From assembly GCA_019096065.1 (NCBI GenBank), contig JAGUCH010000003.1, positions 1,364,001-1,428,000 of the forward strand: 64,000 bases of DNA. Direction: 5' to 3'. This document shows positions 1 to 10,200 of this stretch, in pieces. Made by a program: the position numbers and the translations under genes. This DNA comes from Paracyclopina nana (taxonomy: Eukaryota; Arthropoda; Copepoda; Cyclopoida; Cyclopettidae). The stretch's first letter is position 1, and every line of letters begins with the position of its first letter. The notes below the pieces were generated by a model. It did no database searches, was not told where the DNA came from, and saw nothing but the letters and a program-made list of their open reading frames with translations.

Positions 1-819
1 ATTACCCTCAACACATCTGGAATTATTCAAGAGCATATGAATGTTTCAAACAACCGCGTTATCATCAAAAACTCCGGGAAATACGCAAGTTGAACTTGTT
101 ACACACCTTAATAAAAGAGCTCTTAAGTATTTTTGCAGCAGCATTCTTGGCCGCAATAATTTTTGCTGGTCGAAAATGCACGCTATCTTTGATGTTCGTA
201 GTGCAAGGTGTTGACTTTTGCCAAGACAAATAGATGTTTTATTTTCTCAAGCCCAACTTTTGTTGCAGTTTTCTGCTATAATGTATCATATGCCTGCACA
301 ATTATTAGACGTGAGCACTCCGATCAATAATGCCTCTTGTCAACCCGTTCGCTACTGCTGAATATATTCCATTAGGCAATGACAATTGACCGCCATAATG
401 GCTATTTTGGCAATGGCCGTTTTCGCGCAAAAGTGCACGCTCCAATGCACTGGCACAAACAGGATAACTGGCTCGTGCACTCGAGGGCAATCAACTTGCA
501 TCGACGCAAACTTATTGCCAATATGGCACCTCTAAAAAAAAGCCAATTTTAAAGGCTCCAAGCAAATTGTCAGCTCTTTGCTAACAGGCTTTTTCATGGA
601 AAACTGTAATCTTTTGCATTGAAAGGAGTACAATTTTCAATAAAGGAATTTGACAAAATGAAATGGAGCTGCAATTTCCTTTCACTTTTGGTGAAATTGG
701 AATGGAGCAATAGACCCAGTTGCTCGCCCCGAGTCACAAAATATCTCGCGACTGTATGCTGCAAAGGGGTCCTTTAGCTGCTGCAGTTGCCATGCTCTTT
801 TGGCTCTGAATGATAACAC
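1..819. other. Intergenic sequence, no gene seen
   Basis: AT-rich single-copy-looking DNA with short open frames on both strands, none with splice sites, codon bias or a recognisable product. It lies upstream of the Transib-like element. Confidence 0.5.
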
Positions 820-824
820 CCTTG

Positions 825-1289
825 CACAGTGGGTTTATTTGACGATTTCACGCGCACGGAAAAAAGTCGCGAAATCAACGTAGCTCCTCTTTCTTATAGT
901 CCGTAAGCTAAAAATGTTGCATCTCAGCACCCGGGAGAGCAAGTAAGAGCAGCCAATTCTGGTGGATAATCAATGTATGTCATAAGCTTGACTTCCCTGA
1001 CTTGGTCACTCAATTGGATTCGTTTGGAATAAAAAGTTATGGAAGATTCAATTTTTGCTCAATTTGTGCAAAATTGCTGTTCTACTGAATTCGCCAAAAT
1101 CAACTTTTTCCCAAAAATTATTTTTTCACCACCAAATTTGAATCTTTAACTGTCATTTACATTAGTTTGAGCTCTCTTGATAGTCTAGAAATTGTTCAAA
1201 TTAGAAGATGAAAATTGGTACCAAAATCGGAAAACTGCGATTTGACGCAATTTCTCGCGCGCGTAAAATCGGCTTTTTGATCCACCGTG
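825..1289. mobile_element. Transib-like non-autonomous DNA transposon (465 bp)
   Basis: The left end reads CACAGTGGG and the right end reads CCACCGTG, which is CACGGTGG on the other strand. Both ends are flanked by the same 5-bp direct repeat CCTTG (820-824 and 1290-1294), a perfect target-site duplication. The termini stay related for about 35 bp inward (for example CGATTTCACGCGCACG against CGATTTTACGCGCGCG). There is no open frame of transposase size, so it is a deletion derivative or MITE. Known for the family: Transib elements have CACWRTG-like ends resembling the RAG recombination-signal heptamer and make 5-bp duplications. The family call is inferred from ends and duplication length only. 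A related copy in the opposite orientation starts at 63732. Confidence 0.72.
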
Positions 1290-1453
1290 CCTTGTAGCCA
1301 ACCAAGCGAAAGTTTCTCATCCAATTGGAGCAATCAACCAAGTTGCAAATTAGGTTTTTTCATGCTTGACCTCTTTTGCATACATGGAATTAGCTTGCAA
1401 TTTTTCACAAAACTTCACCAACTTTTTGTATAGAAGCAAAATGCGCTGAAAAG

Positions 1454-1467
1454 CCGCTAGATGGTGC
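1454..1467 (+). promoter_or_regulatory. CTCF-like motif
   Basis: The sequence CCGCTAGATGGTGC differs by one base from the 14-mer at 39212 and matches the CCGCNAGRKGGCRC-type core recognised by CTCF in animals. Motif only; occupancy is unknown. Confidence 0.35.
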
Positions 1468-1546
1468 TGCGTTTTGTTTTGGTGTGAGCTGCGTACTATA
1501 GACCATTTCGCCATTCGGCTGTCAAAAGTGCCAAAAGACCAAGATA

Positions 1547-1894
1547 ATGGAAGAATCCACTTCTGGTATTTTATTAGCTCCCCTCAAAGTTGGCTGTCAT
1601 ATGACAAAATCTTTCGGTGACCCGATGAAATTGCAGACTTCCAAGATAGCGCAGCTGTTTGCAACAACAAATGGGAATAATCAAAGGTTCTTCCATTCTT
1701 CATCTGAGGATGATGATGCAAATGAAGCTCATTGTTGTAACAAAAGCTTTGAGTCTTCATGGTTGACTGCCACACGGCAGAAGAAGAGGAGACCCACCCA
1801 CAAATCAATCGATTTCACAAGCATAACACAGCTCTCGCATCTGTCGATCCTTGTTATTATTCCTTTGGTCAAAATCTGTGGACAGACTGAATAG
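1547..1894 (+). CDS. Possible 115-aa hypothetical protein (unproven)
   Basis: An ATG-initiated frame of 115 codons in an acceptable context (AGATAATGG). The predicted product is polar. It has a Ser/Asp/Glu patch near residues 51-58, a Cys-Cys pair at about 63-64, a basic QKKRRPTHK stretch at about 78-86 that could act as a nuclear localisation signal, and a hydrophobic C-terminus. I recognise no family. No clear TATA/Inr or close poly(A) signal supports it, and 70-codon antisense frames overlap it, so it may be chance. It could also be one exon of a larger gene. Confidence 0.2.
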   Translation: MEESTSGILLAPLKVGCHMTKSFGDPMKLQTSKIAQLFATTNGNNQRFFHSSSEDDDANEAHCCNKSFESSWLTATRQKKRRPTHKSIDFTSITQLSHLSILVIIPLVKICGQTE

Positions 1895-2239
1895 GTGTGA
1901 TCGTACAACGAACCACAACAATGCCCCCGATTAATCAAATGAGTCACTTATTTGGTGCGTCCCAAAAGTTGACTTTTTCAGTGTGGCTTGGGTATACCCA
2001 TGTGCATTTCAAAAAACGATCTGTTAATAAAAATATACAGCTACACTTGAAGTTTCTTATTTTTTGTGAAATGAATTTGGGTGGTTCTTTTTTGAGGATT
2101 TTCATTATATCCAAATTTCACAAAATTCCAATTTAGATTTTTTCCAAATATAGATGAGCAAGGTCAATTGAGTCAATTCAAAGAACTTGCGGTTAACTGC
2201 GTGTTTTCCCACCTCACCACAAAGTAAACTTTCGAAGGT

Positions 2240-2280
2240 ATATAAATAGCGATTGAGGCCTCACTAAGCAATCAGAGTCA
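2240..2280 (+). promoter_or_regulatory. TATA/initiator promoter of the His-rich peptide gene
   Basis: A canonical TATAAATA at 2240-2247 is followed about 32 bp later by TCAGAGTC (2272-2279), close to the arthropod initiator TCAGTY. This would give a 5' leader of about 50 nt before the ATG at 2323. A strong TATA box suits a highly expressed or inducible secreted product. Confidence 0.6.
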
Positions 2281-2322
2281 GCTTTGAGTTCCTCCACTGC
2301 ACTGAAGATAATTTAGTATATT

Positions 2323-2980
2323 ATGCAGTGGTTAGTTCTGTTTCAGCTCCTGTGGAGTGTTTCCATCCTGCAAATTCAAGCCAGGTCCCTATTGATGATT
2401 CCTTTGATGCTTGAAATTGCGGAGAACGATCTTGGGTAAGCATTTTTTCTCGTGCTTTCTCAGCATAAAATTGCATATACTTGATATGGCGCAACTTTTG
2501 TTACAAACTATAGAAGCGAGGCTGACTTCTACTATTCCACTGAACAAGATTTGAATATTGAAGATGATGATCCAGGAAGCCAATATAGTTATGATGATGT
2601 TATTACGCAGAGGTAAGCAAACATCGTTTTTCCATTCTTGCCTAAATCCACACAATTTACCAAGCCAACCAAGCAAACAACGCATGCAATTGCGGGTAAA
2701 ATAAGCTTATAATATATGCGTAATTTCCAGCACTGAGGCTCCTCAACTCCAAACCAGACACTTGGCCAAAAGATCAGCTGAACCGGAGCCTCAATTCGGA
2801 TTTGGTCATCATGGACATCATCACGGACATCACCATGGACATCATCATCATGGTGGACATCATCACCACCACCATCATCGTCCTCATTTCGGAGGAGGAT
2901 TTGGCCATGGCTATGGATCTCCAGGATTTGGCCTGATCATTGGCACGGGAGGATCTGGATTTTACTATGGAAAAAAATAG
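2323..2980 (+). CDS. Secreted His/Gly-rich peptide precursor with amidation signal
   Basis: Three exons, 2323-2435, 2514-2612 and 2731-2980, join in frame (intron phases 2 and 2) into 153 codons plus stop. Donors are GTAAGC and acceptors are TATAG and TTCCAG. Residues 1-20 form a signal peptide (MQWLVLFQLLWSVSILQIQA). Residues of about 21-83 form a propeptide with an acidic EDDDPGS stretch. Lys84-Arg85 is a dibasic cleavage site. The predicted mature peptide (86-150) has 21 His in 65 residues, in runs of up to seven, followed by Gly/Phe/Tyr-rich sequence. The chain ends Tyr-Gly-Lys-Lys, the classic substrate for carboxypeptidase trimming and C-terminal amidation. The role is unknown. By composition it could be a metal-binding or antimicrobial Gly/His-rich peptide, or a cuticle/secretion component. 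A neuropeptide is less likely because there is no short repeated peptide. AATAAA follows at 2992, only 11 nt after the stop. Confidence 0.8.
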
Positions 2981-2991
2981 CCGCGCGTGTT

Positions 2992-2997
2992 AATAAA
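2992..2997 (+). terminator. Poly(A) signal of the His-rich gene
   Basis: AATAAA lies 11 nt after the TAG stop, giving a very short 3' UTR. CCAATAA follows immediately. Confidence 0.65.
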
Positions 2998-2999
2998 CC

Positions 3000-5090
3000 A
3001 ATAAGTTGCCTGAATTTCACATCAGTTACTTTATCATTCTCCGCACGTAGATTTCGAAAGCTGTGCATTGTGCATGTAGGTGAGCAAAATCCTCATGTGT
3101 CAAAACCATCCATAAAAGGGAGAAGATGGAGCAATAACTTTCCTCCATTCCATTGTGAGGCACTTTTCACAACACAGCCAAAGTTGAACAATTGATTTAC
3201 TTCAAGCCTCTAAGCTGTCTGTTGAGATTTTACACAGCAAGGCGAGGGATGATCCCTGCTTAAAAACACTCAACCCTTTCAGCACTATTATTTGAAGTTG
3301 ACAACTCAGCTGCACCCCAACTTTCCCAAACTTTTTGAAGGAACTTTTTTTTGGCTCGTCATCAATTCAAGAGGATTACTTGAATTAGCCAGGTCGTTCT
3401 GAAGAGTCATGGCGGAATACCACATCCCCCTTTATAATATGCTTTTGCGGGGGAGTGAAAGATATGAAGGAAATTGATGATACAAATCTCTGAAAATTAA
3501 GGCCAAAAAGTGGAAAGTTTTTCCTTGCTTTCTAAAATCCAAGGTATTCAAGATGCTCCTAGCTATATGCAGTTTCTCCAGTTAAAAGTGGGGTAAAAGC
3601 ACCTCTTTTTCATTCAAAGAAGAAGTAGTACATGGAAGAGTGCAACGTAGAAATGGAAATGTTCGTATACACACTATATACGACCTGCCAAAAGCAGCCG
3701 TCTTGAAGATTTGATGGCTATCTGCTTTCTAAATATAAAATCCTTGTGAGTACTTTCTGATTTTGACAGAACTTTGACAGAGAGAGAGAGAGCCAAGCTT
3801 GTTTTTTCGCTGTACTTCAACGTTCGCGGGGAGCTGGAGCATTTTCTCCCAATAGTCGACTGACAAAAATGATTAGTGGGTAAGAGGTGAAAGCTGTTAC
3901 AGCCACTTTTTGCCAAGATGTCCATCAAACTGGCTGTCCTCCACGGCCACGACGGAGAGGGAAAAAAGCAGAAAAAAGACCTCATTTTCTCCTCTTGACT
4001 CTGCACATAATAGAGCTAATTGAGGTCAAACATTGGTTGACATTTTCAGGGAAATTCACCTCAGTGTGCTGCTGCAGTGGTAGTAGTAGTACAAGTATAT
4101 TGTGAAAGAATTGCGTGCATTTATGCACCCTCACCAAACTGATCCTCTACACTTCATTATGCACGTTTTTCACAGTGGGGTAACCAGGCTACCAGGGAAG
4201 CATGATGGTCAAATATGCATTTCCGTTAACCAATGCCTTTGCAAATAAAGCAAATGACTGCTTTCGTGTACTAGTATATGTGCTTGGGTGTGTGTGAAAA
4301 AACATCAAGCATCAGCTACATCTTGCACGAGGCAAATTAGGACTAGGCCAATACGTATTGACCAAATGCTGCCATGTTATGATAATTAGCTGAAAGCTAA
4401 TCATTTTCGCGTGTTAATCTATGATACAATGTATTGTGTGAGTGACTAAAACGCAATGAAAATACCTTAAACAATTAGAAAAGTCTCGTGAGAAATGTGA
4501 GGGACTCTGGATGAGTTTTCAGCTAACTCAACAACATTGGATCGATTTTAAGGACAAGCAGTCGATAAAACTGTTCTCCACTTATAACAAAAAAACATTA
4601 TTAAAAGCTGCATTCCTATGGAATTTATTAGCTTTTATTTTATTTTATTTTAATTTTGTTGCAATTAGTACGACATATTTTAAGAAACAATGCTGATCAG
4701 AAAGAGTAAACTCCTTGGAATTTGCCCAAAAAACGCTGCTCGGTTTCCGGCTCAACTAGCTGAGTAATAAGTAATCAGCAGCAAACATATTTGATTGTTT
4801 AGTACGACGATTTTCGGCCCTTTTCTCCAGATTATCTTTGTACATGAACAAAAAGCTAAAAATAGTTTGTACTCCATGCTGCATTGGTGCTGACAATCAC
4901 AAAAACTGGTGTCCCTTTCATTCAGGCAAATAAGGAAAGCGCACGAAAATGAGCAATTACTCAGATGCAAGAATCAGCATTCTTATGATCAAAGAAGTAA
5001 GCAAATGATGCTTTCCACCCCTCACTTCCTTCTTGTGCATCTTGGTTGACAAACAATCCCCTAGCCACTTATACAGTCTCCTTTGAGACA
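3000..5090. other. Intergenic sequence, no gene seen
   Basis: Short unrelated open frames only. A GA run (about 3780-3791) and a GTAGTAGTAGTA microsatellite (about 4080) are present. I found no splice-supported exon, RNA gene or transposon end. Confidence 0.45.
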
Positions 5091-7291
5091 CCCCACAAAA
5101 CAAATAATCCCTATTTTTTATCTATTAAATCCTGCCTTAAAATAAACTTCGCTAAAAATGAAAAATTTTTGCATTATCGTATTCTATATGATGAACTGAC
5201 TGCACACATACCTTTTTTTTTAAATGCACTTCTATTCCTTAACGAGATATTCAAATTTAAAGTTTGACTTTTTGTCGCAATTTCGCGTAGCTCAAATCAT
5301 AAATTTTTTCTTACTTTTGATAAGTTTTTAGTTTCGGTAGCTTTAGTTATAACATTTATGACCAATTGATGTATTTTTTTTTTAAATAATTAATTTTCAT
5401 AAACACTATTTATAATATATTTTTTCTCATTTTTATGCTTTAAGTTGTTCAAAAGTATACCAATTATTTTTTCTCATTTTTTTTATATTGAAATATATAT
5501 ATTTCAATAAGTAATTGTATATTTTATTAATTAAATATACCATTTTTTATGTAGTTTTAATTCAAATTTTTTTTAACATGCCCTACATTTGTTATTACTT
5601 TGTTAAATATGTAATTCCCAACTAATTTGATATAGTGACTCCTGATTATTTATGTATTCATGCTGCATGCCATAACAATGAACTTGCTCAACGGAAATCA
5701 CATCTAACTGCTGTAAAGACTGCCTGGCTTCTCCAAACTATCGAATTGCATCACTTCAAATTATGGCTATATTTTATTGCCACTTTTTCCTATCTGTTTG
5801 GATTTAGTGACTCCTAATTATTTATCTATTCATGCTACATGCCATAACAATGAACTTGCTCAACGGAAATCACATCTAACTGCTGTAAAGACTGCCTGGC
5901 TTCTCCAAACTATCAAATTGCATCACTTCAAATTAAATCTATTTTTTATTGCCACTTTTTCCTATCTCTTTGGATAAAGTGACTATAGATTATTTATCTA
6001 TTCATGCTACATGCCATAACGAGGAAGTTGCTCAACGGAATTCACATCTAACTGATGTAAAGACTGCATGACTTTTCCTAACTATCGAATTGCATCACTT
6101 CAAATTAAATCTATTTTTTATTGCCACTTTTTCCAATCTCTTTGGATAAAGTGACTATAGATTATTTATCTATTCATGCTGCATGCCATAACGAGAAAGT
6201 TACTCAACGGAATTAGTAAAATGATCCCATCTATATTACCACTAAATACATTTAGGACTTAACAGAAGTTGTGTATTTATTCCATATTTTTAAGAAATTT
6301 CAAATCTAACTTAGCAAACTGTTCAGAGATGGCTCTGCTTGCAATTCAATAATTTTTGAAATTGTTCTTATCAATAACTTTGAATGGTTTTAGGATTTGA
6401 AAAATCATCATTAATAGATGTTGTTTGGAACAACATTAAAACTGAGTAAGCAAGTATTATTCCTCTTATTTTCACACAAAAACTGAGATTTTTTAAATAT
6501 TTCAATATTTTATTCTATGTAACACAATCACTAATCACCACTCTATTTTTCTATGACAGAACTCTTCATGACTTCAAGATTTATACTTGAAATGAGTCAT
6601 AACTCATTATTGCGGAGTGAGCCTACAAATTTCAGGCTTGCAGAATAATTTATTATTTTTAGTATGTGTATTTATTATGAGAAGTGGTCCTGACAAAAAT
6701 AAACATTATAGATTTTGCAATTAAAAATAAATAAATAATTCCCAACTTATTCCATAGAATATAGAATAAAGATGAATAAAAAACAAAAATAATAAAAAAT
6801 AATAATAAAAAATGGTAATTTAAAAGCAATGTACACGTATATTTAATTCCATTTTAATCTAAACTGATTATGTTTAGTAAATATTAACCTACCAATTATT
6901 TCCATATTATTTCCAAAATAATAGGAATAAATGAAAAGAAAATAGACTGTAGACATTATAAAATATTAAAAAAAAAAATCCCTACTTAATCCATAGAATA
7001 TGGAATAAGAACAAATAAAGTAGTACTATAGCCAAATTACAATAATTAATAAGTCTCTAATTTGTTAATATTTTTTTTTTTAATTAATCATGCGCTATCC
7101 ATAGAGTGTGAATGGCATATTGAAAACAAAAAATAACTCATATCTTTGTTTTTTAGTGATCCCTATTTCTGATTTCATATGTTTAGCGATATCGTTACGC
7201 TTTTATTGCCACTAGTTGACACTAATCGGGATTTCAATACACTACGAAATCCCTATATTTGAACAACTATTTTTCATTTTGTTTTGTGGGG
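5091..7291. mobile_element. AT-rich island with inverted ends, probable non-autonomous transposon
   Basis: CCCCACAAAACAAA at 5091-5104 is repeated as its exact reverse complement at 7278-7291. These 14-bp inverted ends coincide with an abrupt change into strongly AT-rich DNA full of A/T runs and back out again. ATCCCTA recurs near both ends (about 5107, 6978, 7158 and 7249), as sub-terminal transposase-binding repeats often do. The middle carries the 172-bp tandem repeat. No transposase frame is visible, and I see no convincing target duplication (flanks GACA and CATC), so superfamily and even mobility are inference. Confidence 0.5.
5635..6214 (+). repeat. 172-bp tandem repeat, about 3.4 copies
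   Basis: The landmark GTGACT recurs at 5635, 5807, 5979 and 6151, exactly 172 bp apart each time. Units share blocks such as CATGCCATAACRA, GCTCAACGGAA, CACATCTAACTG and TTTTTATTGCCACTTTTTCC. Units 1 and 2 are the closest pair; unit 3 has extra substitutions and unit 4 stops after about 64 bp. The open frames across it are by-products of the repetition, not genes. Confidence 0.88.
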
Positions 7292-10200
7292 CATCTGTCA
7301 ATTTTGCACAGTTGACTTGATGCCAGAACAAAATCTGTTTATCTGCTCGACCGTGAGTGCTCAAATTTCCGTATATATACCAAGCAACTCATATAGTACT
7401 TGCAAAGATGGCTGGTAGTCCTACTTATGCTCATAACAGTAAATATTCTTTTTGGCCCTTTCCGGAAGTCGTCAGCTGCGTGGGCAAGGAAGTCGCCCAA
7501 TTTCCGCCAGATATCTATATGAAAAAAACATGGGTTTCTTGCTTCCTACACTTACTAATGTAGAGAGCAAATTATTGCTAATTGGCCGTAATATCTTGCG
7601 ACACTTCTGGCCATAAAAGTTATGGCAGGCTATCACATTTCACCATCACAACGAGTACAAGATACTACAGCTATAATTGCAAAAAAGAGGAAATTAACTC
7701 AATTTGGATTTTTTGCCAAAACATCTTGGGGTAATGGCAGAAAATGGTAAATTCCTTGGCCTTGTTGTAGTTGTGTACCATTGAAAATTGACATTTCCGC
7801 TCACTTTGGCAGGAATTCTTGGTCAAAAAAATGGTCACCGCTATTTTTCTCGGCTCTCATTCAAACGAGGGCTCATTAACTGGACAGCAACAAAAGCTGG
7901 CTGGAATTCCACTCAGCCTTTCTAAAGAAATTCCAAGCTTGCAATAATACTGCTAAACAAAGATACTTCACTAGTATATATGGCATAACTGACAAGTCTT
8001 GAGTGAGGGTGCCAAAAAGGAGGCCATGCTATACTACTATATTGAAGATCATCTCAGCTCGGCAAACATCAAAAGGCTTTAGACACCATCTTTGTGTCGT
8101 CTTCAAGATTTCTCTTCTCGACGAAAATTCTCCTCGCTTGATTGGATTCTTCAGGCCTGAATTGAATGATGTTCGACAGTTTTGGGCATGGCATAAAAAT
8201 TCCTCAGCCACGCACGATAAGTGTGAAGTTTGGTGGTATATGAAGCTCATTGGTATGCAGTAGATCTGATGATACCTTTTCGGAGAGTAGTGTCGCGTGA
8301 TAAAATGTCTCCATCATTATTTTTTCTACTGCTGTTGCCCAAAGTTGGGCTCTGTTCTCTAGCGAACTTTTAAAAGCATCTTCCAAGATGAGGGCCTACC
8401 CAAAACTGCTCTGAAAAAATTAAACAATTCAAGGACTTTTCATTTTGCTCCTTTTTTTTACTATTTTATGTAACAGCATAAACGTACTGTAATTAATCTG
8501 TCCACGACAGGTTTTTCATCAGCAAATGAAGCAATTAAAGCTCACCATAATTTTTAGCCCTGTTGAAGATAATTATCTGCAAGTTATTTATGACCAACAA
8601 GGGAACCCTAGCTTATTCATCCTGAGTTGTGGGGGTGGCTTTTTAGGAAATCGTTTGATGCCAATCTGGATCAAAAAGGCTCACGCCATTTTTAAATTAG
8701 CAACAACAGTGAAAATCAATAACGGCCGGGTAATTTTACGATGCCATAAATTACGGTATTACGGCCCTTTAAAAAGTACATGCTCGAGTTCTTTTCGTGC
8801 CAAAAATAGCTCTTTTGGCGGAGTAATAGCAATGATTGGACGTCGACCCCGATTTCGGTAAAAAAGTTTTTGCATGCAGCCGGTGAAACCGTGGCGAATC
8901 AATTAGCTTTTTACGTCTAAATATGGCAGCAGCTGATCCACACCCACTAGCTGCTTATAATTATACAGTAAACTGGAATTGATGCATACAGCAATTATTC
9001 CACGCTTTATAAATCCACCTCAAAAAGGTCTTTACTTTATACGTGCAATTTCCTCATTTTTTTCCAAGCAGGTGAGACCATCTGCCTGACCTCAAAATAG
9101 AAGCATTTTTTTGCATTTTTTGTTTGAAGCAGCAAATGGCCCCATTGTGATGAAGTTTAGACAATTAGGCGTGTCACATTATAGTTAGGGGATGATGATG
9201 CACGCACGCAGTCCAAAAAGATTGACTAAGACCGATTTCACGCTCATTTGTCACCAAGCTTGGAATTGCTCGCCTTAAACTGAAGATGGTAGCAACCAAA
9301 CGCAGTAGGTGGTCCCTTAACTTCTTCAGCAACCCTGATTAGCTCAAAGTGCCATGTGAGATAAGAGGGTTAATTTTTATTTTTATGGCAAGAACCTTTT
9401 TACTTGACGGATTTCACTTCCCTCTGAAAATCCTCGAATAAAAGAGCTGCTGACAACTTGACATTGGCAAAATTGTTTATTTACTTCTGTGGCAGTTTTT
9501 CATACACTGCTAACTCATTTTGGTTTCTGAGGATATTAAAGATCGAACAAATCATGGCTATTTGAGATCTTTTCAGTGTTGGGGTGCGTTACTTCAAAAA
9601 GGAACAACTATGAGCAACGTTACTTTTTTCAATTACCGCCCGGCCCCCTACTTCAAAAAAGCTCGCAAAGAGCTACGATTTGTTTTGTGGGGTAGTTTTT
9701 TAAAAGAGTCGGCTCTTTCACAGCAAGGAATTAAGCTAAGCATGCTAAAGTGAAGCTAGATTAGTAAGATTAGTGAGGCCTAAAGTAAACCAATTGCTCT
9801 TCTCATTTTTCGCTGCAAGAGGAATTCTCTTTTGCTTTGAGTGGCAAAAGAGCTAATATTTGAGTTGTGCTGCCATTGTTATGATTCATTTTGTTGGCAC
9901 ACGTGAGCAATCAAGTCCAGTTCTGCACATAAGTGTAAGGTTGGAGTGCATTAAAAAGTACCATTCGTTTCCCTAATCTCATTCACGTGTTCGAGATCGA
10001 CCCTTACAAAAAGTATTATCGGGGCTTTCACCGACAACACAAATATCAGCATAATCCTGGCTTTTTCTGCACATTTCCATAATTTTTTTGTAGCATACAA
10101 CAAGGCATACAAGTAAAGCCATAAACCAGGAGTGCATTATTATGAACAATTAACAATTCTCGATGATATCTAGGACAAACTAATCAAGGAGACCATTTCA

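Larger units (their letters stand above)
1295..2239. other. Intergenic sequence upstream of the His-rich gene
   Basis: It contains one reading frame worth noting (1547-1894, listed separately), overlapped by antisense frames. A CTCF-like motif lies at 1454-1467. I see no RNA gene and no other repeat. Confidence 0.4.

Noticed and set aside
5635-5977. Two similar open frames that looked like a duplicated gene
   Set aside because: They are translations of the 172-bp tandem repeat.
8526-8861. 111-codon plus-strand frame
   Set aside because: Unremarkable translation, no promoter or poly(A) signal, no recognised motif.
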